A stretch of DNA of 64,000 nt from Bosea sp. 124 (GTDB taxonomy: Bacteria; Pseudomonadota; Alphaproteobacteria; Rhizobiales; Beijerinckiaceae). The number at the start of each line of letters is the position of its first letter. Position 1 is the stretch's first letter. The position numbers were made by a program, and so were the translations under genes. Positions 44,416-53,108 of this stretch are shown in pieces. The notes beneath the pieces are model-generated. The model was not told where the DNA came from and made no database searches. It was given only the letters and a program-made list of their open reading frames with translations. The stretch covers positions 815,001-879,000 of the forward strand of contig NZ_PZZM01000001.1 of the NCBI RefSeq assembly GCF_003046175.1, read 5' to 3'.

Positions 44416-46107
44416 TCAGAATTCGGACCAGCCGCTCGCGGCCCCGCCGGCGGCGCGGCGCTGCAACGGCCGGGGCGCGAGGTGGGGCGCGACATGGGCC
44501 GCCCCGGCGCGGGCCGGCGGCAGATGCGGTGCGGCCTGCTTGAGTTCGGCGATGACGCTCGCCTCCAGACTGCGAACGGGGCTCCCCGCGATCTTGAAGT
44601 TCTCGACCATCTGCCGGAGCGAGCCCGTCGCACGCTGAAGCTCGCGCGCGACGCCGGCGCTCTGCTCGGCCATGGAGGAATTGCGCTGGGTCATGTCGTC
44701 CATATGGGCAACGACCTTGGCGACCTCCTCGATGCCGTTGGCCTGCTCGTTGGACGCGCTGGAGATGTCGGCGAGGGCGGCCGCGACGCTTGTCGAGGAA
44801 CCGACGATCTCCGAAAGGGCGGTGCCGGCATCCTTGACCAGACGGACGCCGGTGGATACCTGCTGCGTCGAGTTCGAGATCAGTGTCTTGATGTCGTTGG
44901 CAGCCTCGCTGGAGCGCTGCGCCAGAGCGCGAACCTCCGAGGCGACGACAGCGAAGCCCTTGCCGGCATCGCCGGCACGGGCCGCCTCGACGGCGGCATT
45001 CAAAGCCAGCAGATTGGTCTGGAAGGCGATGTTGTCGATCACCGTGATGATCTCGGCAATGTCGGCCGAGGCCTTCTCGATCCGCTCCATGGCCAGCACC
45101 GCATCGCCGACGATGGTGCCGCCACGATTGGCGATGCCGTTGGCCGTATCGCCGAGGCTGGTCGCCTCGCGCGCACGCTCGGCGCTCTGCTTGACCGAAG
45201 CTGCAAGCTCCTCCGTCGTCGCCGCCGTCTCCTCGAGGCTGCTCGCCTGTTCTTCGGTCCGCTGGGCCAGATCGTGGCTGCCCTCGCCGATCCGGTCGGC
45301 GCCGGTGGTGATCTGCTGCGAGATCGTCGCGACCGTCCGGATCACCTCGGCGAAGGAATCGACCAGCTCGTTGACGCCCCCGCAAAGCTCGGCGATCTCG
45401 CCGCTCTTGCCCTGAATCGCGACGCGCTGGGTCAGATCCCGCGCCATGGCGGCGTTGACCACGCCGCGGGTGTCGGCGACGGCAGCGCGCAGCGCGTCCT
45501 GCGCAAGCTTGCTGGCGGTGATGTCGGTGGCGCATTTCACGACCTTGAAGGGCTTGCCCAGCGCATCGAAGATCGGATTGTAGCTGGCCTGCAGCCAGAT
45601 CTCCTTGCCGCCCCTTCCGACCCGGCGATACTGGCCCTCGTCATACTCGCCGCGCCCGAGTTTCTCCCAGAACAGGCGGTAGGAGTCGGCGGCGTGCTCG
45701 GCGGGGTCGACGAACATGCGGTGATGCTTGCCCTTGATCTCCGCCAGGGTGTAGCCGACCGCCCCGAGGAACTTGTCGTTGGCGTCGAGGATGGTGCCGG
45801 ACAGGTCAAATTCGATGACCGCCTGGGATTTGCGGATCGCGGCGATCTGGCCTTCGAGATTTGCCACGGCGTCCTTGTCGGCAGAAATGTCGGTGGCGAA
45901 CTTGATAACCTTCACCGGCTTGCCGAAGGCATTGAGGATCGGCGTATAGGTCGCCTGCAGCCAGACCCGCTTGCCACCCTTGGCAATCCGCAGGAACTGC
46001 GCCTCAATCGCCTGGCCTTCGTTCAGGCGCGTCTTGACCAGCCCTACGCCGCGCGGGCCTGCACGCAGGTGTTGCCGCAGTAGCCGGCAACCGCGCCGCT
46101 TCCCCAA
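44416..46107 (-). CDS. Soluble PAS-type methyl-accepting chemotaxis protein, N-terminally truncated
   Basis: A cytoplasmic chemoreceptor: a remnant PAS C-terminal half (about residues 27-80), one full PAS (about 88-200, [19 protein letters not shown]), a linker, and the MCP signalling domain (about 265-500) with the hairpin tip [25 protein letters not shown] split by my reading near 365-390. No membrane span. The first PAS lacks its first half; no ATG exists before residue 144, and the frame opens with TTG at 46107 just after a stop, preceded by AAGGA. Either a TTG start is used or the gene is a 5'-deleted remnant. Confidence 0.7.
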   Translation of the reverse strand: MGKRRGCRLLRQHLRAGPRGVGLVKTRLNEGQAIEAQFLRIAKGGKRVWLQATYTPILNAFGKPVKVIKFATDISADKDAVANLEGQIAAIRKSQAVIEFDLSGTILDANDKFLGAVGYTLAEIKGKHHRMFVDPAEHAADSYRLFWEKLGRGEYDEGQYRRVGRGGKEIWLQASYNPIFDALGKPFKVVKCATDITASKLAQDALRAAVADTRGVVNAAMARDLTQRVAIQGKSGEIAELCGGVNELVDSFAEVIRTVATISQQITTGADRIGEGSHDLAQRTEEQASSLEETAATTEELAASVKQSAERAREATSLGDTANGIANRGGTIVGDAVLAMERIEKASADIAEIITVIDNIAFQTNLLALNAAVEAARAGDAGKGFAVVASEVRALAQRSSEAANDIKTLISNSTQQVSTGVRLVKDAGTALSEIVGSSTSVAAALADISSASNEQANGIEEVAKVVAHMDDMTQRNSSMAEQSAGVARELQRATGSLRQMVENFKIAGSPVRSLEASVIAELKQAAPHLPPARAGAAHVAPHLAPRPLQRRAAGGAASGWSEF

Positions 46108-46164
46108 CGTCGTCCTTCATGCGAGGTTGCAGGCCGGATTTCGCCTGCGCTTGAGGAGCATGCC

Positions 46165-46722
46165 ATGGGCTGGGTTGTCTTGGGGCTGATCGCAGCGATC
46201 GCCGTCTACCTGATCATGACGTATAACGGCCTCGTCGCGATGCGGCAGCGGGTCAACCAGGCCTTCGCCGACATCGACGTGCAGCTCAAGCAGCGCCACG
46301 ACCTCATTCCCAATTTGGTCGAGACGGTGAAGGGCTACGCGACCCATGAGAAGAGCACGCTCGATGCGGTGATCGCCGCGCGCAACGCCGCGCAGGGCGC
46401 CGGCAGCGTGCATGACAAGGCCGCCGCCGAACAGCAGCTCTCCGGCGCGGTCGGGCGCCTGCTGGCTCTCGGCGAGGCCTATCCCGACCTCAAGGCGAGC
46501 GCGAATTTCCAACAGCTCCAGGTCGATCTCGGCAATGTCGAGGACAAGCTCGCGGCGGCGCGCCGCTTCTTCAACAATGCGGTCAGCGAGTTCAACGCCG
46601 CGATCCAGGCCTTCCCGGCTGTACTGTTCGCGCCGCAGATGGGCTTCACCCAGCGCGAATTCTTCGATGTCGGCGAGACCGTGCGCGAACAGATCGAGGT
46701 CGCGCCGAGCGTGAAGTTCTGA
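46165..46722 (+). CDS. lemA: LemA family protein
   Basis: A 185-residue LemA-family protein: N-terminal membrane anchor (about 3-19) and a long helical domain with NGLVAMRQRVNQAFADIDVQLKQRHDLIPNLVETVKGY, the family hallmark, and a C-terminal FFNNAVSEFNAAIQAFP. Function is poorly known; LemA genes often precede a membrane metalloprotease, as here. GAGGAG before the ATG. Operonic with the M48 peptidase 34 bp downstream. Confidence 0.93.
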   Translation: MGWVVLGLIAAIAVYLIMTYNGLVAMRQRVNQAFADIDVQLKQRHDLIPNLVETVKGYATHEKSTLDAVIAARNAAQGAGSVHDKAAAEQQLSGAVGRLLALGEAYPDLKASANFQQLQVDLGNVEDKLAAARRFFNNAVSEFNAAIQAFPAVLFAPQMGFTQREFFDVGETVREQIEVAPSVKF

Positions 46723-46756
46723 CAGCCGACGACAACCGGCGGACGGGGCGGCGGCG

Positions 46757-47854
46757 ATGCTGGGCCAGGCCTTCGGGCTCTACAGCCATATGCGCAGCAA
46801 CCGGATCAGGTCGGGTTTCCTGATCGCGGGACTGTTCGCACTGGTCTATCTGACGGTCTGGGGCCTGCTGCTCGTCGGCTACGGCTATGGCGGCGTGCCG
46901 CGAGGGCGCACCGTCTTCGGCGAGGCGGGACGACAGTTCTGGGCCTGGCTGCCTTTCACCACACTTGCCGCCGGCGCCTGGGTCTTCATCGGCTTTCGCA
47001 TCAACGTCAGCCTGATCGGCGCCGTCTCCGGCGCGCAGGGGTTGTCGCGCGACGACAATCCCAAGCTCTACCGCATGCTGGAGAACCTCTGCATTTCGCG
47101 CGGCCTGACCGTGCCCAAGCTCGCCATCGTCGAGAGCGAGGCGCTCAACGCCTTCGCCAGCGGCGTCAACGACAAGCAGTTCACGGTGACGGTGACGAGC
47201 GGCCTGCTCGCGCAACTGAACGATGCCGAGGTCGAGGCCGTGCTCGCCCATGAACTGACCCATATCCGCAATGGCGATGTCCGCCTGATGATCATCGCGG
47301 TGGTCATCGCCGGCATCATCTCGCTGGTCGGCGAAATCTTGTTCCGGGGCATGGCGCGCAGCCGCATTCGCGTCTCGTCCGACGATTCGAAGAAGGGCAG
47401 CGGCGTCGCGATCCTGATCGGTTTCGCCGTGATCGCCGTGGCCTGGTTCCTGGCGGTCGTGATCCGGCTCTCGCTGTCACGCTCGCGCGAATATCTCGCC
47501 GATGCGGGCGCTGTCGAGCTGACCAAGAACCCGGACGCGATGATCTCGGCCCTGCTCAAGATCGCCGGCCGCGCCGACATCGAGGGCGTGCCGTCGGGCG
47601 TGATGGACATGTGCTTCGAGAACGACCCGGACGATTTCGCCGATCTGTTCTCGACCCACCCCTCCGTCACCAAGCGCGTGCAGGCGCTGGTCCAGACGGC
47701 GGGCGGCCGGATGCCGGCGATGCCGCCTCATCCGCCGCGCATCGCCGATCGGCAGGACCTGCAGACGATGGTCGAGGAATCGGCCGCGCATATCGACCCT
47801 GCCGCGCGCGGCCCCTGGGCGCGACCGCCGGGAGGCGGCGGCGCCAGCCCCTGA
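46757..47854 (+). CDS. M48-family membrane metallopeptidase (HtpX-like)
   Basis: A 365-residue zinc protease with membrane helices at about 19-42, 64-84, 174-196 and 215-238. The zinc motif HELTH is at 165-169 and the third ligand Glu lies in SREYLADAGAVEL (about 252). The N-terminus differs from HtpX and the pairing with lemA is typical of the uncharacterised M48/LemA group involved in membrane protein quality control. The C-terminus is Pro/Ala-rich. Confidence 0.92.
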   Translation: MLGQAFGLYSHMRSNRIRSGFLIAGLFALVYLTVWGLLLVGYGYGGVPRGRTVFGEAGRQFWAWLPFTTLAAGAWVFIGFRINVSLIGAVSGAQGLSRDDNPKLYRMLENLCISRGLTVPKLAIVESEALNAFASGVNDKQFTVTVTSGLLAQLNDAEVEAVLAHELTHIRNGDVRLMIIAVVIAGIISLVGEILFRGMARSRIRVSSDDSKKGSGVAILIGFAVIAVAWFLAVVIRLSLSRSREYLADAGAVELTKNPDAMISALLKIAGRADIEGVPSGVMDMCFENDPDDFADLFSTHPSVTKRVQALVQTAGGRMPAMPPHPPRIADRQDLQTMVEESAAHIDPAARGPWARPPGGGGASP

Positions 47855-47926
47855 GCAGGCACGGCACATGGTGGACCAGGTCGCAACATCGCATTAACCT
47901 TCCCAAAGGGAAGAGGGAGGTTAGTC

Positions 47927-48193
47927 ATGAAAACCGTGACCGCGCTCGTGCTTGGCTTCATCGTCCTTGCAGCCACGCTGCACCCCGCCACTGCGCAGGA
48001 CGGTTGCAAGGCCGCGCAGAGTTCCTGCTCGCAGATAAACGCGAGTTGCGAACAGAAATGTCAGGCTGCCGGCAACAATCCGAGCGGCTGCATTGCCCGG
48101 CTGTGTTCGGCGACGTTCAGCACCTGCAAGGCCAACGGCGTATGGAAGGCGCCCGGCAGCGCCGGATGCTGGAAAACGAACAACCGGACCTGA
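47927..48193 (+). CDS. Small secreted Cys-rich protein
   Basis: An 88-residue protein with a clean signal peptide (cleavage after ATAQ, about residue 24) and a mature domain with eight cysteines spaced C-x6-C-x6-C-x3-C-x9-C-x4-C-x7-C-x13-C, probably four disulfides. GGGAGG lies just before the ATG. The compact pattern suggests a stable periplasmic or extracellular miniprotein; I recognise no family. It follows the M48 gene by 72 bp. Confidence 0.75.
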   Translation: MKTVTALVLGFIVLAATLHPATAQDGCKAAQSSCSQINASCEQKCQAAGNNPSGCIARLCSATFSTCKANGVWKAPGSAGCWKTNNRT

Positions 48194-48229
48194 AGCCCCG
48201 GACGCCAGGCTTCACGCTTTCGATACGGT

Positions 48230-48838
48230 TCAGCGGCCGTGTCGCGACCAGTCCAGCGCTTCCTCGAGCCGGTCGTCGCCCCAGAACAATTCGCCATCCT
48301 CGGTGACGAAGGTCGGTCCGCCGAAGATGCCGATCGACTTGGCATATTCGATCTCGGCGCGCAGCCGACCCTTGACCTCCTCGCTGCGCGAGGCGGGAAA
48401 GGCGACGCCGGGATCGGCGCCGGCCTGCTTCAGGGCCGCGCTCAGGACCGCCTCCTCGGCGATGTTGCGGCCCTCAGCAAAGGCGGACCGAAACAGCGCC
48501 TTCGAGAAGCTGGGCAGCCAGCCCGCCTCACGCCCCGCCAGAGCGAGCCGCGCCGCGATCAGCGAGTTCTGCGGGAAGGTCTCGGGCTTGACGAGGCCCA
48601 GGCCGTTGCGGCCGGCGCGGCGCTCGACGTCGCGCCACATATACCGCCCCTTGCTCGGATAGAGCGCAAAGGGCGAGGTCGACCAGCCCTGGGCTGCGAA
48701 GATCGGCCCCAGCAGAAAGGGCCGCCAGCGCAAATTGACCCCGGCAGCCTCGGCCAGCGGTTCGATCCTCAGCGCGCTCAGGAACGAATAGGGTGATGCG
48801 AACTCATACCAGAAGTCCAGAACAGGACGATTCGGCAT
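48230..48838 (-). CDS. 2-hydroxychromene-2-carboxylate isomerase (DsbA superfamily)
   Basis: A 202-residue glutathione-dependent isomerase of the kappa-GST type. The N-terminus DFWYEFASPYSFLSALR has the catalytic Ser in place of the DsbA CxxC, and FGGPTFVTEDGELFWGDDRL is the conserved C-terminal block with cis-Pro. In naphthalene catabolism it isomerises HCCA, but no aromatic pathway genes are near, so its substrate here is open. Confidence 0.9.
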   Translation of the reverse strand: MPNRPVLDFWYEFASPYSFLSALRIEPLAEAAGVNLRWRPFLLGPIFAAQGWSTSPFALYPSKGRYMWRDVERRAGRNGLGLVKPETFPQNSLIAARLALAGREAGWLPSFSKALFRSAFAEGRNIAEEAVLSAALKQAGADPGVAFPASRSEEVKGRLRAEIEYAKSIGIFGGPTFVTEDGELFWGDDRLEEALDWSRHGR

Positions 48839-49091
48839 TCAGCCTCCGAGTCGGTCGTCTAGGTTTCAAGTCGCGCATCCGGAGCCTGAGCCTCCCGAGG
48901 CGCGACCGCAAGGTGCGGAGGGTGTCCACGCGTCGTCAGACCGGCGTCATCAACACCGATCCATCACACGAAGACGCGGCATCGATCAGAAGGTTCCGAT
49001 TGCGTCGCCCACGGGGCTGGGATAGTGCGCCATTGCGTTCGAAAAGCGGCCCGCGACGCCGGATTGGCGCAGCAGCAGGAAGATGATCAAG

Positions 49092-50324
49092 ATGACCGAC
49101 AAAACCGTGAAAAAGGTCGTGCTCGCCTATTCTGGCGGCCTGGATACCTCGATCATCCTGAAGTGGCTGCAGATCACCTATAACTGCGAGGTCGTGACCT
49201 TCACCGCCGATCTCGGCCAGGGCGAGGAACTCGGGCCGGCCCGCGACAAGGCCCTGCTGCTCGGCATCAAGCCGGAGAACATCTTCATCGAGGACCTGCG
49301 CGAGGAATTCGTGCGGGACTACGTCTTCCCGATGTTCCGCGCGAATGCCGCCTATGAGGGCGTCTACCTGCTCGGCACCTCGATCGCGCGGCCGCTGATC
49401 GGCAAGAAGCTGATCGAGATCGCGGAGCGGGTCGGCGCCGACGCCGTCTCCCATGGCGCGACCGGCAAGGGCAACGACCAGGTCCGCTTCGAGCTGACCG
49501 CCTATGCGCTCAAGCCCGACGTCGTGGTGATCGCGCCCTGGCGCGAATGGGATTTGCGCTCGCGCGAGCAGCTCATCGCCTTCGCCGAGCAGCACCAGAT
49601 CCCGATCGCCAAGGACAAGCGCGGCGAGGCACCGTTCTCCGTCGACGCGAACCTGCTGCACGCCTCCTCCGAGGGCAAGGTGCTGGAAGACCCGGCGCAG
49701 GAGGTGCCGGACTACGTCTATTCACGCACGATCTCGCCCGAGGAGGCGCCCGACAAGCCGACCTACATCACGATCGATTTCGAGACCGGCGACGCGACCG
49801 CCATCGATGGCGTGAAGATGTCGCCCGCGACCCTGCTGGCGAAGCTCAACGATCTCGGCCGCGACAACGGCATCGGCCGGCTCGACCTCGTCGAGAACCG
49901 CTTCGTCGGCATGAAGTCGCGCGGCATGTACGAGACTCCCGGCGGCACGATCCTACACACCGCCCATCGCGCCATCGAGTCGATCACGCTCGACCGCGGC
50001 GCGGCCCATCTCAAGGACCAGATCATGCCGCAATATGCGGAGCTGATCTATAACGGCTTCTGGTTCTCGCCGGAGCGCGAGATGCTGCAGGCGCTGATCG
50101 ACAAGAGCCAGGAGTTCGTCGCCGGCCAGGTCCGCCTCAAGCTCTACAAGGGCGGCGTGCATGTCGTCGGCCGCTCCAGCCCCTATTCGCTGTACGATCA
50201 GGATCTCGTGACATTCGAGGAAGGCGCCGTCGCCTATGATCACCGCGACGCCGCCGGCTTCATCAAGCTCAACGCGCTGCGCCTGCGCACGCTCGGCCAG
50301 CGGAAAAAGAAGCTGGGTCTCTGA
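49092..50324 (+). CDS. argG: Argininosuccinate synthase
   Basis: A 410-residue enzyme condensing citrulline and aspartate in arginine synthesis. The ATP-pyrophosphatase P-loop [11 protein letters not shown] is at 10-20; [13 protein letters not shown] and the citrulline-binding [10 protein letters not shown] block are present. Start could be the ATG at 49083 (three codons earlier), which is very close to AGGAAG; 49092 has that motif at 7-11 bases and a normal N-terminus. Monocistronic, with a palindromic element after the stop. Confidence 0.96.
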   Translation: MTDKTVKKVVLAYSGGLDTSIILKWLQITYNCEVVTFTADLGQGEELGPARDKALLLGIKPENIFIEDLREEFVRDYVFPMFRANAAYEGVYLLGTSIARPLIGKKLIEIAERVGADAVSHGATGKGNDQVRFELTAYALKPDVVVIAPWREWDLRSREQLIAFAEQHQIPIAKDKRGEAPFSVDANLLHASSEGKVLEDPAQEVPDYVYSRTISPEEAPDKPTYITIDFETGDATAIDGVKMSPATLLAKLNDLGRDNGIGRLDLVENRFVGMKSRGMYETPGGTILHTAHRAIESITLDRGAAHLKDQIMPQYAELIYNGFWFSPEREMLQALIDKSQEFVAGQVRLKLYKGGVHVVGRSSPYSLYDQDLVTFEEGAVAYDHRDAAGFIKLNALRLRTLGQRKKKLGL

Positions 50325-50354
50325 AGCGGCTCTGGCCGGGAAGACCCGACTTTC

Positions 50355-50458
50355 CCGTCATGCCCGTCATGCTCACCCTTGTGGTGGGCATTGACGTCCT
50401 GAGCATGGCGCTCGACCGGCGCAGATTTGGATGGTCGGGTCGAACCCGACCATGACGG
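50355..50458. repeat. 104 bp palindromic intergenic element
   Basis: Ends CCGTCATG (50355-50362) and CATGACGG (50451-50458) are perfect inverts. A perfect 10 bp hairpin with a three-base loop lies at 50431-50453 around CGGGTCGAACCCG. It sits between argG and a secreted-protein gene. Confidence 0.7.
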
Positions 50459-50553
50459 CAAGGTCCGATGCGCGCGCCGACGTGCATCGGGCGAGCGGCG
50501 GCAACCTTTGTTCGCGTGAAGCGTTCAGCACTCACCGCAATCCGAGTGCCACC

Positions 50554-50919
50554 ATGTCCCGCTTCACCGGCCCTGCCCTGCTGATCGCAACCCTGCTCGC
50601 CGCCCCTGCCCTCGCGCAGACGGCCGGGCCGACCTCGGGCGCACCGTCTGAGAAGCCTGCCTCGCCAGAGATCGCCTCCTGCAAGACTGCCGCACTGCAC
50701 ACGATCTCGGCCCGCGAGCCGGAGATCAAGGATATCTATATCGACGAAGACGGGGCGACCGTCGCGGTCGCCGAGACCAAGGTCGAGGATACGCCGATCA
50801 CGCGCATCGTCATGGGCGAGGCCTATCTGCGGACCGACCGCTCGGACAAGCCGCGGCGCTTTCTCTGCCTGATCGGCGAGAAGGGGAAAGTGCTGCTGAC
50901 CTTCTTCACGGCCCGATAG
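50554..50919 (+). CDS. Small exported protein of unknown function
   Basis: A 121-residue protein with a signal peptide (hydrophobic residues 6-20, cleavage after ALAQ) and a mature domain predicted as alternating strands (IKDIYIDEDGATVAVAETKVED, RIVMGEAYLR, KGKVLLTFFTAR) with a Cys pair (SCKTAA, FLCLIG). The start at 50554 was chosen because it opens the signal peptide. I do not recognise the family. Convergent with the DUF2188 gene. Confidence 0.72.
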   Translation: MSRFTGPALLIATLLAAPALAQTAGPTSGAPSEKPASPEIASCKTAALHTISAREPEIKDIYIDEDGATVAVAETKVEDTPITRIVMGEAYLRTDRSDKPRRFLCLIGEKGKVLLTFFTAR

Positions 50920-50941
50920 ACCGGAAACGGCATGGTCGCCG

Positions 50942-51187
50942 TCAGGGCTGGTCGATGACCCGCGTCGCCGGCCGGTCGCGGCCATCGGCCAGTTCCTCGT
51001 GCCACTGGCCCTTCTCGTCCTGATAGACGATGCCGTCCGTGGTGCCGGCGATCCTCTGGCGCGCCGCGGCGCTCGTCGCGGCCTTCAGAGCGGCGTCATG
51101 CGACCCGAACGTCTCCGAGAGGGCATCGCCGACCTTGTAGGCCCAGCCGCCATCGTGCTCGACGATTTCATACCTGACCGTGACCAT
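50942..51187 (-). CDS. DUF2188-like small protein
   Basis: An 81-residue soluble protein that matches the DUF2188 pattern: EIVEHDGGWAYKVGDALSETFGSHDAALKAA, then ARQRIAGTTDGIVYQDEKGQWHEE. Members have a small alpha/beta fold of unknown function. The C-terminus DRPATRVIDQP is variable. Not obviously part of the fab cluster upstream (about 70 bp away). Confidence 0.8.
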   Translation of the reverse strand: MVTVRYEIVEHDGGWAYKVGDALSETFGSHDAALKAATSAAARQRIAGTTDGIVYQDEKGQWHEELADGRDRPATRVIDQP

Positions 51188-51235
51188 ATCCGTCTCCTTG
51201 CTGGAAGAAGGAAAACCCGCCGGCCCGAGCGTAGT

Positions 51236-51269
51236 TCCCTGGTCCGCGCTTGTCCCTAGTCCGCGCTTG
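51236..51269 (-). repeat. 17 bp tandem duplication spanning the fabI stop codon
   Basis: Units 51236-51252 and 51253-51269 are identical except at one base. That base makes TAG (the fabI stop, 51258-51256) in one unit and CAG in the other. Confidence 0.85.
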
Positions 51270-52089
51270 CCTCGTCCGCCGCCCGCAGCCCGTCGAGCGC
51301 CGGCATCGAGGTAATGTGATAGCCGGCATCGACATGGTGGATATCGCCGGTGACGCCGCCCGACAGGTCGGAGAGGTAATACAACGCCGAGCCGCCGATC
51401 TCGTCCAGCGAAACCGACTTGCGCAGCGGCGAATTGGCGCGCTGCCAGGAATACATCGCGCGCGCATCCGAGATGCCGGCGCCGGCCAGCGTCCGCACCG
51501 GCCCGGGCGAGAGCGCGTTGACGCGGATGCCGCGCGGACCGTAGTCGCCGGCGAGATAACGCACGCTCGCCTCCAGCGCCGCCTTGGCGACGCCCATGAC
51601 GTTGTAGTTCGGCATGATCCGGGTCGAGCCGCCATAGGTCAGCGTGATCATGCTGCCGCCCTTCGGCATGCGCTCGGCCGCGCGCTTCGCCGCCTCGGTG
51701 AAGGAGAAGCAGGATATCACCATGGTGCGAGAGAAGTTGTCGCGGCTGGTGTCGGCGTAGAGGCCCTTGAGCTCGTTCTTGTCGGAAAAGCCGATGGCAT
51801 GAACGATGAAATCCAGCGTGTTGCGCTCAGGATCGCCGCCCCAGGCCTCGTCGATCGCAGCGAAGGCGGCATCGACCGTCGCGATGTCCTCGACATCGCA
51901 GGGCAGGACCAGCTTCGAGCCGATGCTTTCGGCGAGCGGCTTGACGCGCTTGCCGAGCGCGTCACCCTGATAGGTGAAGGCCATCTCGGCGCCATGGGCA
52001 TGCAGCGTACGGGCAATGCCCCAGGCGATCGAGTTCTGGTTGGCGACGCCCATGACGAGGCCGCGCTTGTTGTGCATGAGGGAGAGCAT
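51256..52089 (-). CDS. fabI: Enoyl-[acyl-carrier-protein] reductase (NADH) FabI
   Basis: A 277-residue short-chain dehydrogenase-type enoyl reductase, last step of each fatty-acid elongation cycle. Nucleotide motif GLVMGVANQNSIAWGIA starts near residue 10, and the catalytic pair Tyr162-x6-Lys169 lies in NYNVMGVAKAALE. The ATG at 52089 was chosen over upstream frame extension; MHNKRGL at 52077 is an alternative. Normally directly after fabA-fabB in Rhizobiales; here vapBC intervenes. Confidence 0.95.
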   Translation of the reverse strand: MLSLMHNKRGLVMGVANQNSIAWGIARTLHAHGAEMAFTYQGDALGKRVKPLAESIGSKLVLPCDVEDIATVDAAFAAIDEAWGGDPERNTLDFIVHAIGFSDKNELKGLYADTSRDNFSRTMVISCFSFTEAAKRAAERMPKGGSMITLTYGGSTRIMPNYNVMGVAKAALEASVRYLAGDYGPRGIRVNALSPGPVRTLAGAGISDARAMYSWQRANSPLRKSVSLDEIGGSALYYLSDLSGGVTGDIHHVDAGYHITSMPALDGLRAADEASAD

Positions 52090-52105
52090 GGGGACGGCCT
52101 TCAAG

Positions 52106-52516
52106 TCAGGGATTGGCGAGCGCGTCGCGAAGATCGGTTCGGCTGAAATCGTTGCCGACGAACAGGATCGCGGCATCGCGTGTCTTGGCGGAGGCATAAG
52201 CGAAACAATCGCCCATGTTCAATCCTGCAGGATGCCGGCCTTTGCCAAAGCGCGAGAAGGCGGCGAGCGCCTCGGCAGCCTGTGCATCGTCGACAGCCTC
52301 GATCATGATTCCCGCGCGTGCCAGGAAGTCGCGCACCTCGGTCAACGCCTCCGCGATCGAGTAGTTCGCGCTTCGTGCGACGGCAACTGCGGTTTCATAG
52401 ACCGCAACGGGCGAAGTGAAAAAAATCGAGTCGCTCTCCAGGCAATCCAGGACACGATCGGACATCGGCTCGGCGCCGATGACGGCGGTCAACGCGGAGG
52501 CATCGACGAAGATCAT
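52106..52516 (-). CDS. vapC: VapC-type PIN-domain toxin
   Basis: A 136-residue PIN-domain ribonuclease. Acidic catalytic residues are Asp5 (FVDASAL), Glu41 (VYETAVA), Asp103 (NMGDCFAYA) and a later Asp in GNDFSRTD. The N-terminus MIFVDASAL is typical of the VapC group paired with Rv0623-like antitoxins. Starts inside the last codon of vapB (4 bp overlap). VapC toxins cut initiator tRNA or other RNAs; target here unknown. Ends 17 bp before fabI. Confidence 0.92.
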   Translation of the reverse strand: MIFVDASALTAVIGAEPMSDRVLDCLESDSIFFTSPVAVYETAVAVARSANYSIAEALTEVRDFLARAGIMIEAVDDAQAAEALAAFSRFGKGRHPAGLNMGDCFAYASAKTRDAAILFVGNDFSRTDLRDALANP

Positions 52517-52770
52517 TCGTCGCCGGAGAGCCAGTCGAAGAACGCCTTGTCGGCCTTCAAGCCCGTCTTGCCGCGGTCCGCAACGCGCTCCTGAATATCA
52601 CGAATCTGCTCGCGCAAGGGCCGCTTGTCCGCGCGCTCCAGAACGCGTTCAACCCGCGCCAGCTTTTCCGCGGCGGCCTCTCGCACGGCGTCGGTGAGCG
52701 AGGCGCCCGTCTTTGACGCCAGCTCCCGCACGATGCGATCGGTTTCGGGGTCGCGAATATGGAACGCCAT
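52513..52770 (-). CDS. vapB: VapB-type antitoxin (Rv0623-like)
   Basis: An 85-residue antitoxin. The N-terminal part AFHIRDPETDRIVRELASKTGASLTDAVREAAAEKL forms a ribbon-helix-helix-like DNA-binding fold; the C-terminal acidic tail (KAFFDWLSGDE) should fill the VapC active site. AGGAGG lies 5 bases before the ATG. It overlaps vapC by 4 bp and is preceded by two palindromic sites flanking a TATAGG -10, consistent with autoregulation. Confidence 0.9.
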   Translation of the reverse strand: MAFHIRDPETDRIVRELASKTGASLTDAVREAAAEKLARVERVLERADKRPLREQIRDIQERVADRGKTGLKADKAFFDWLSGDE

Positions 52771-52782
52771 GCCCGCCTCCTT

Positions 52783-52814
52783 CGTCTAGACAACCCCTAT
52801 ACTCGTCTAGACGA
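52783..52814 (-). promoter_or_regulatory. vapBC operator: two TCTAGA-centred palindromes around the -10 box
   Basis: GTCTAGAC (52784-52791) and TCGTCTAGACGA (52803-52814) have centres exactly 21 bp apart, two helical turns. On the minus strand TATAGG lies between them and AGGAGG plus the vapB ATG follow. This fits cooperative binding of a VapBC complex that blocks its own promoter. Confidence 0.7.
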
Positions 52815-52825
52815 CACCCGTCACG

Positions 52826-53098
52826 CTACAAGTGCCGCTTCACAGCCGCGGCGGTGTCCTTGGACGAGGCTAGCGGCACGATTTCGAAGCGGGCGAGATC
52901 GCCCCAGGCCAGCACCCATTCCTGCAGCTTGGTGACGTCATCGCATTGCATCACCTGGAAGCAGCGGCCGAGATCGGCCGAAATCCAGCTGTCGAGATAG
53001 ACCAGGCCCTCGGGCGCCATCCGGCCCTTCTCGTGGAAGCGGGCGTAGATCTCCTTCACCCGCGCCTGGTCGAAATGCTCGATCACCATGAACAGCAT
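52826..53098 (-). CDS. DUF3303 family protein
   Basis: A 90-residue protein of the ferredoxin-like alpha-beta DUF3303 family: MLFMVIEHF opening, RFHEKGRMAPEGLVYLDSWI, and GRCFQVMQCDD followed by WGDLARFEIVPL. Function unknown. It lies 10 bp after the fabB stop and so is likely in the fabA-fabB transcript, just ahead of the vapBC insertion. Confidence 0.85.
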   Translation of the reverse strand: MLFMVIEHFDQARVKEIYARFHEKGRMAPEGLVYLDSWISADLGRCFQVMQCDDVTKLQEWVLAWGDLARFEIVPLASSKDTAAAVKRHL

Positions 53099-53108
53099 GT
53101 GCGCGCCC

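Noticed and set aside
43630..46083. An 817-codon plus-strand frame
   Set aside because: Overlaps the sulfite oxidase-like gene in another frame and the chemoreceptor in antisense; composition is typical of a shadow.
48839..49082. Gap upstream of argG checked for a riboswitch or small gene
   Set aside because: No conserved aptamer blocks, no terminator, and no frame with a ribosome site could be found.
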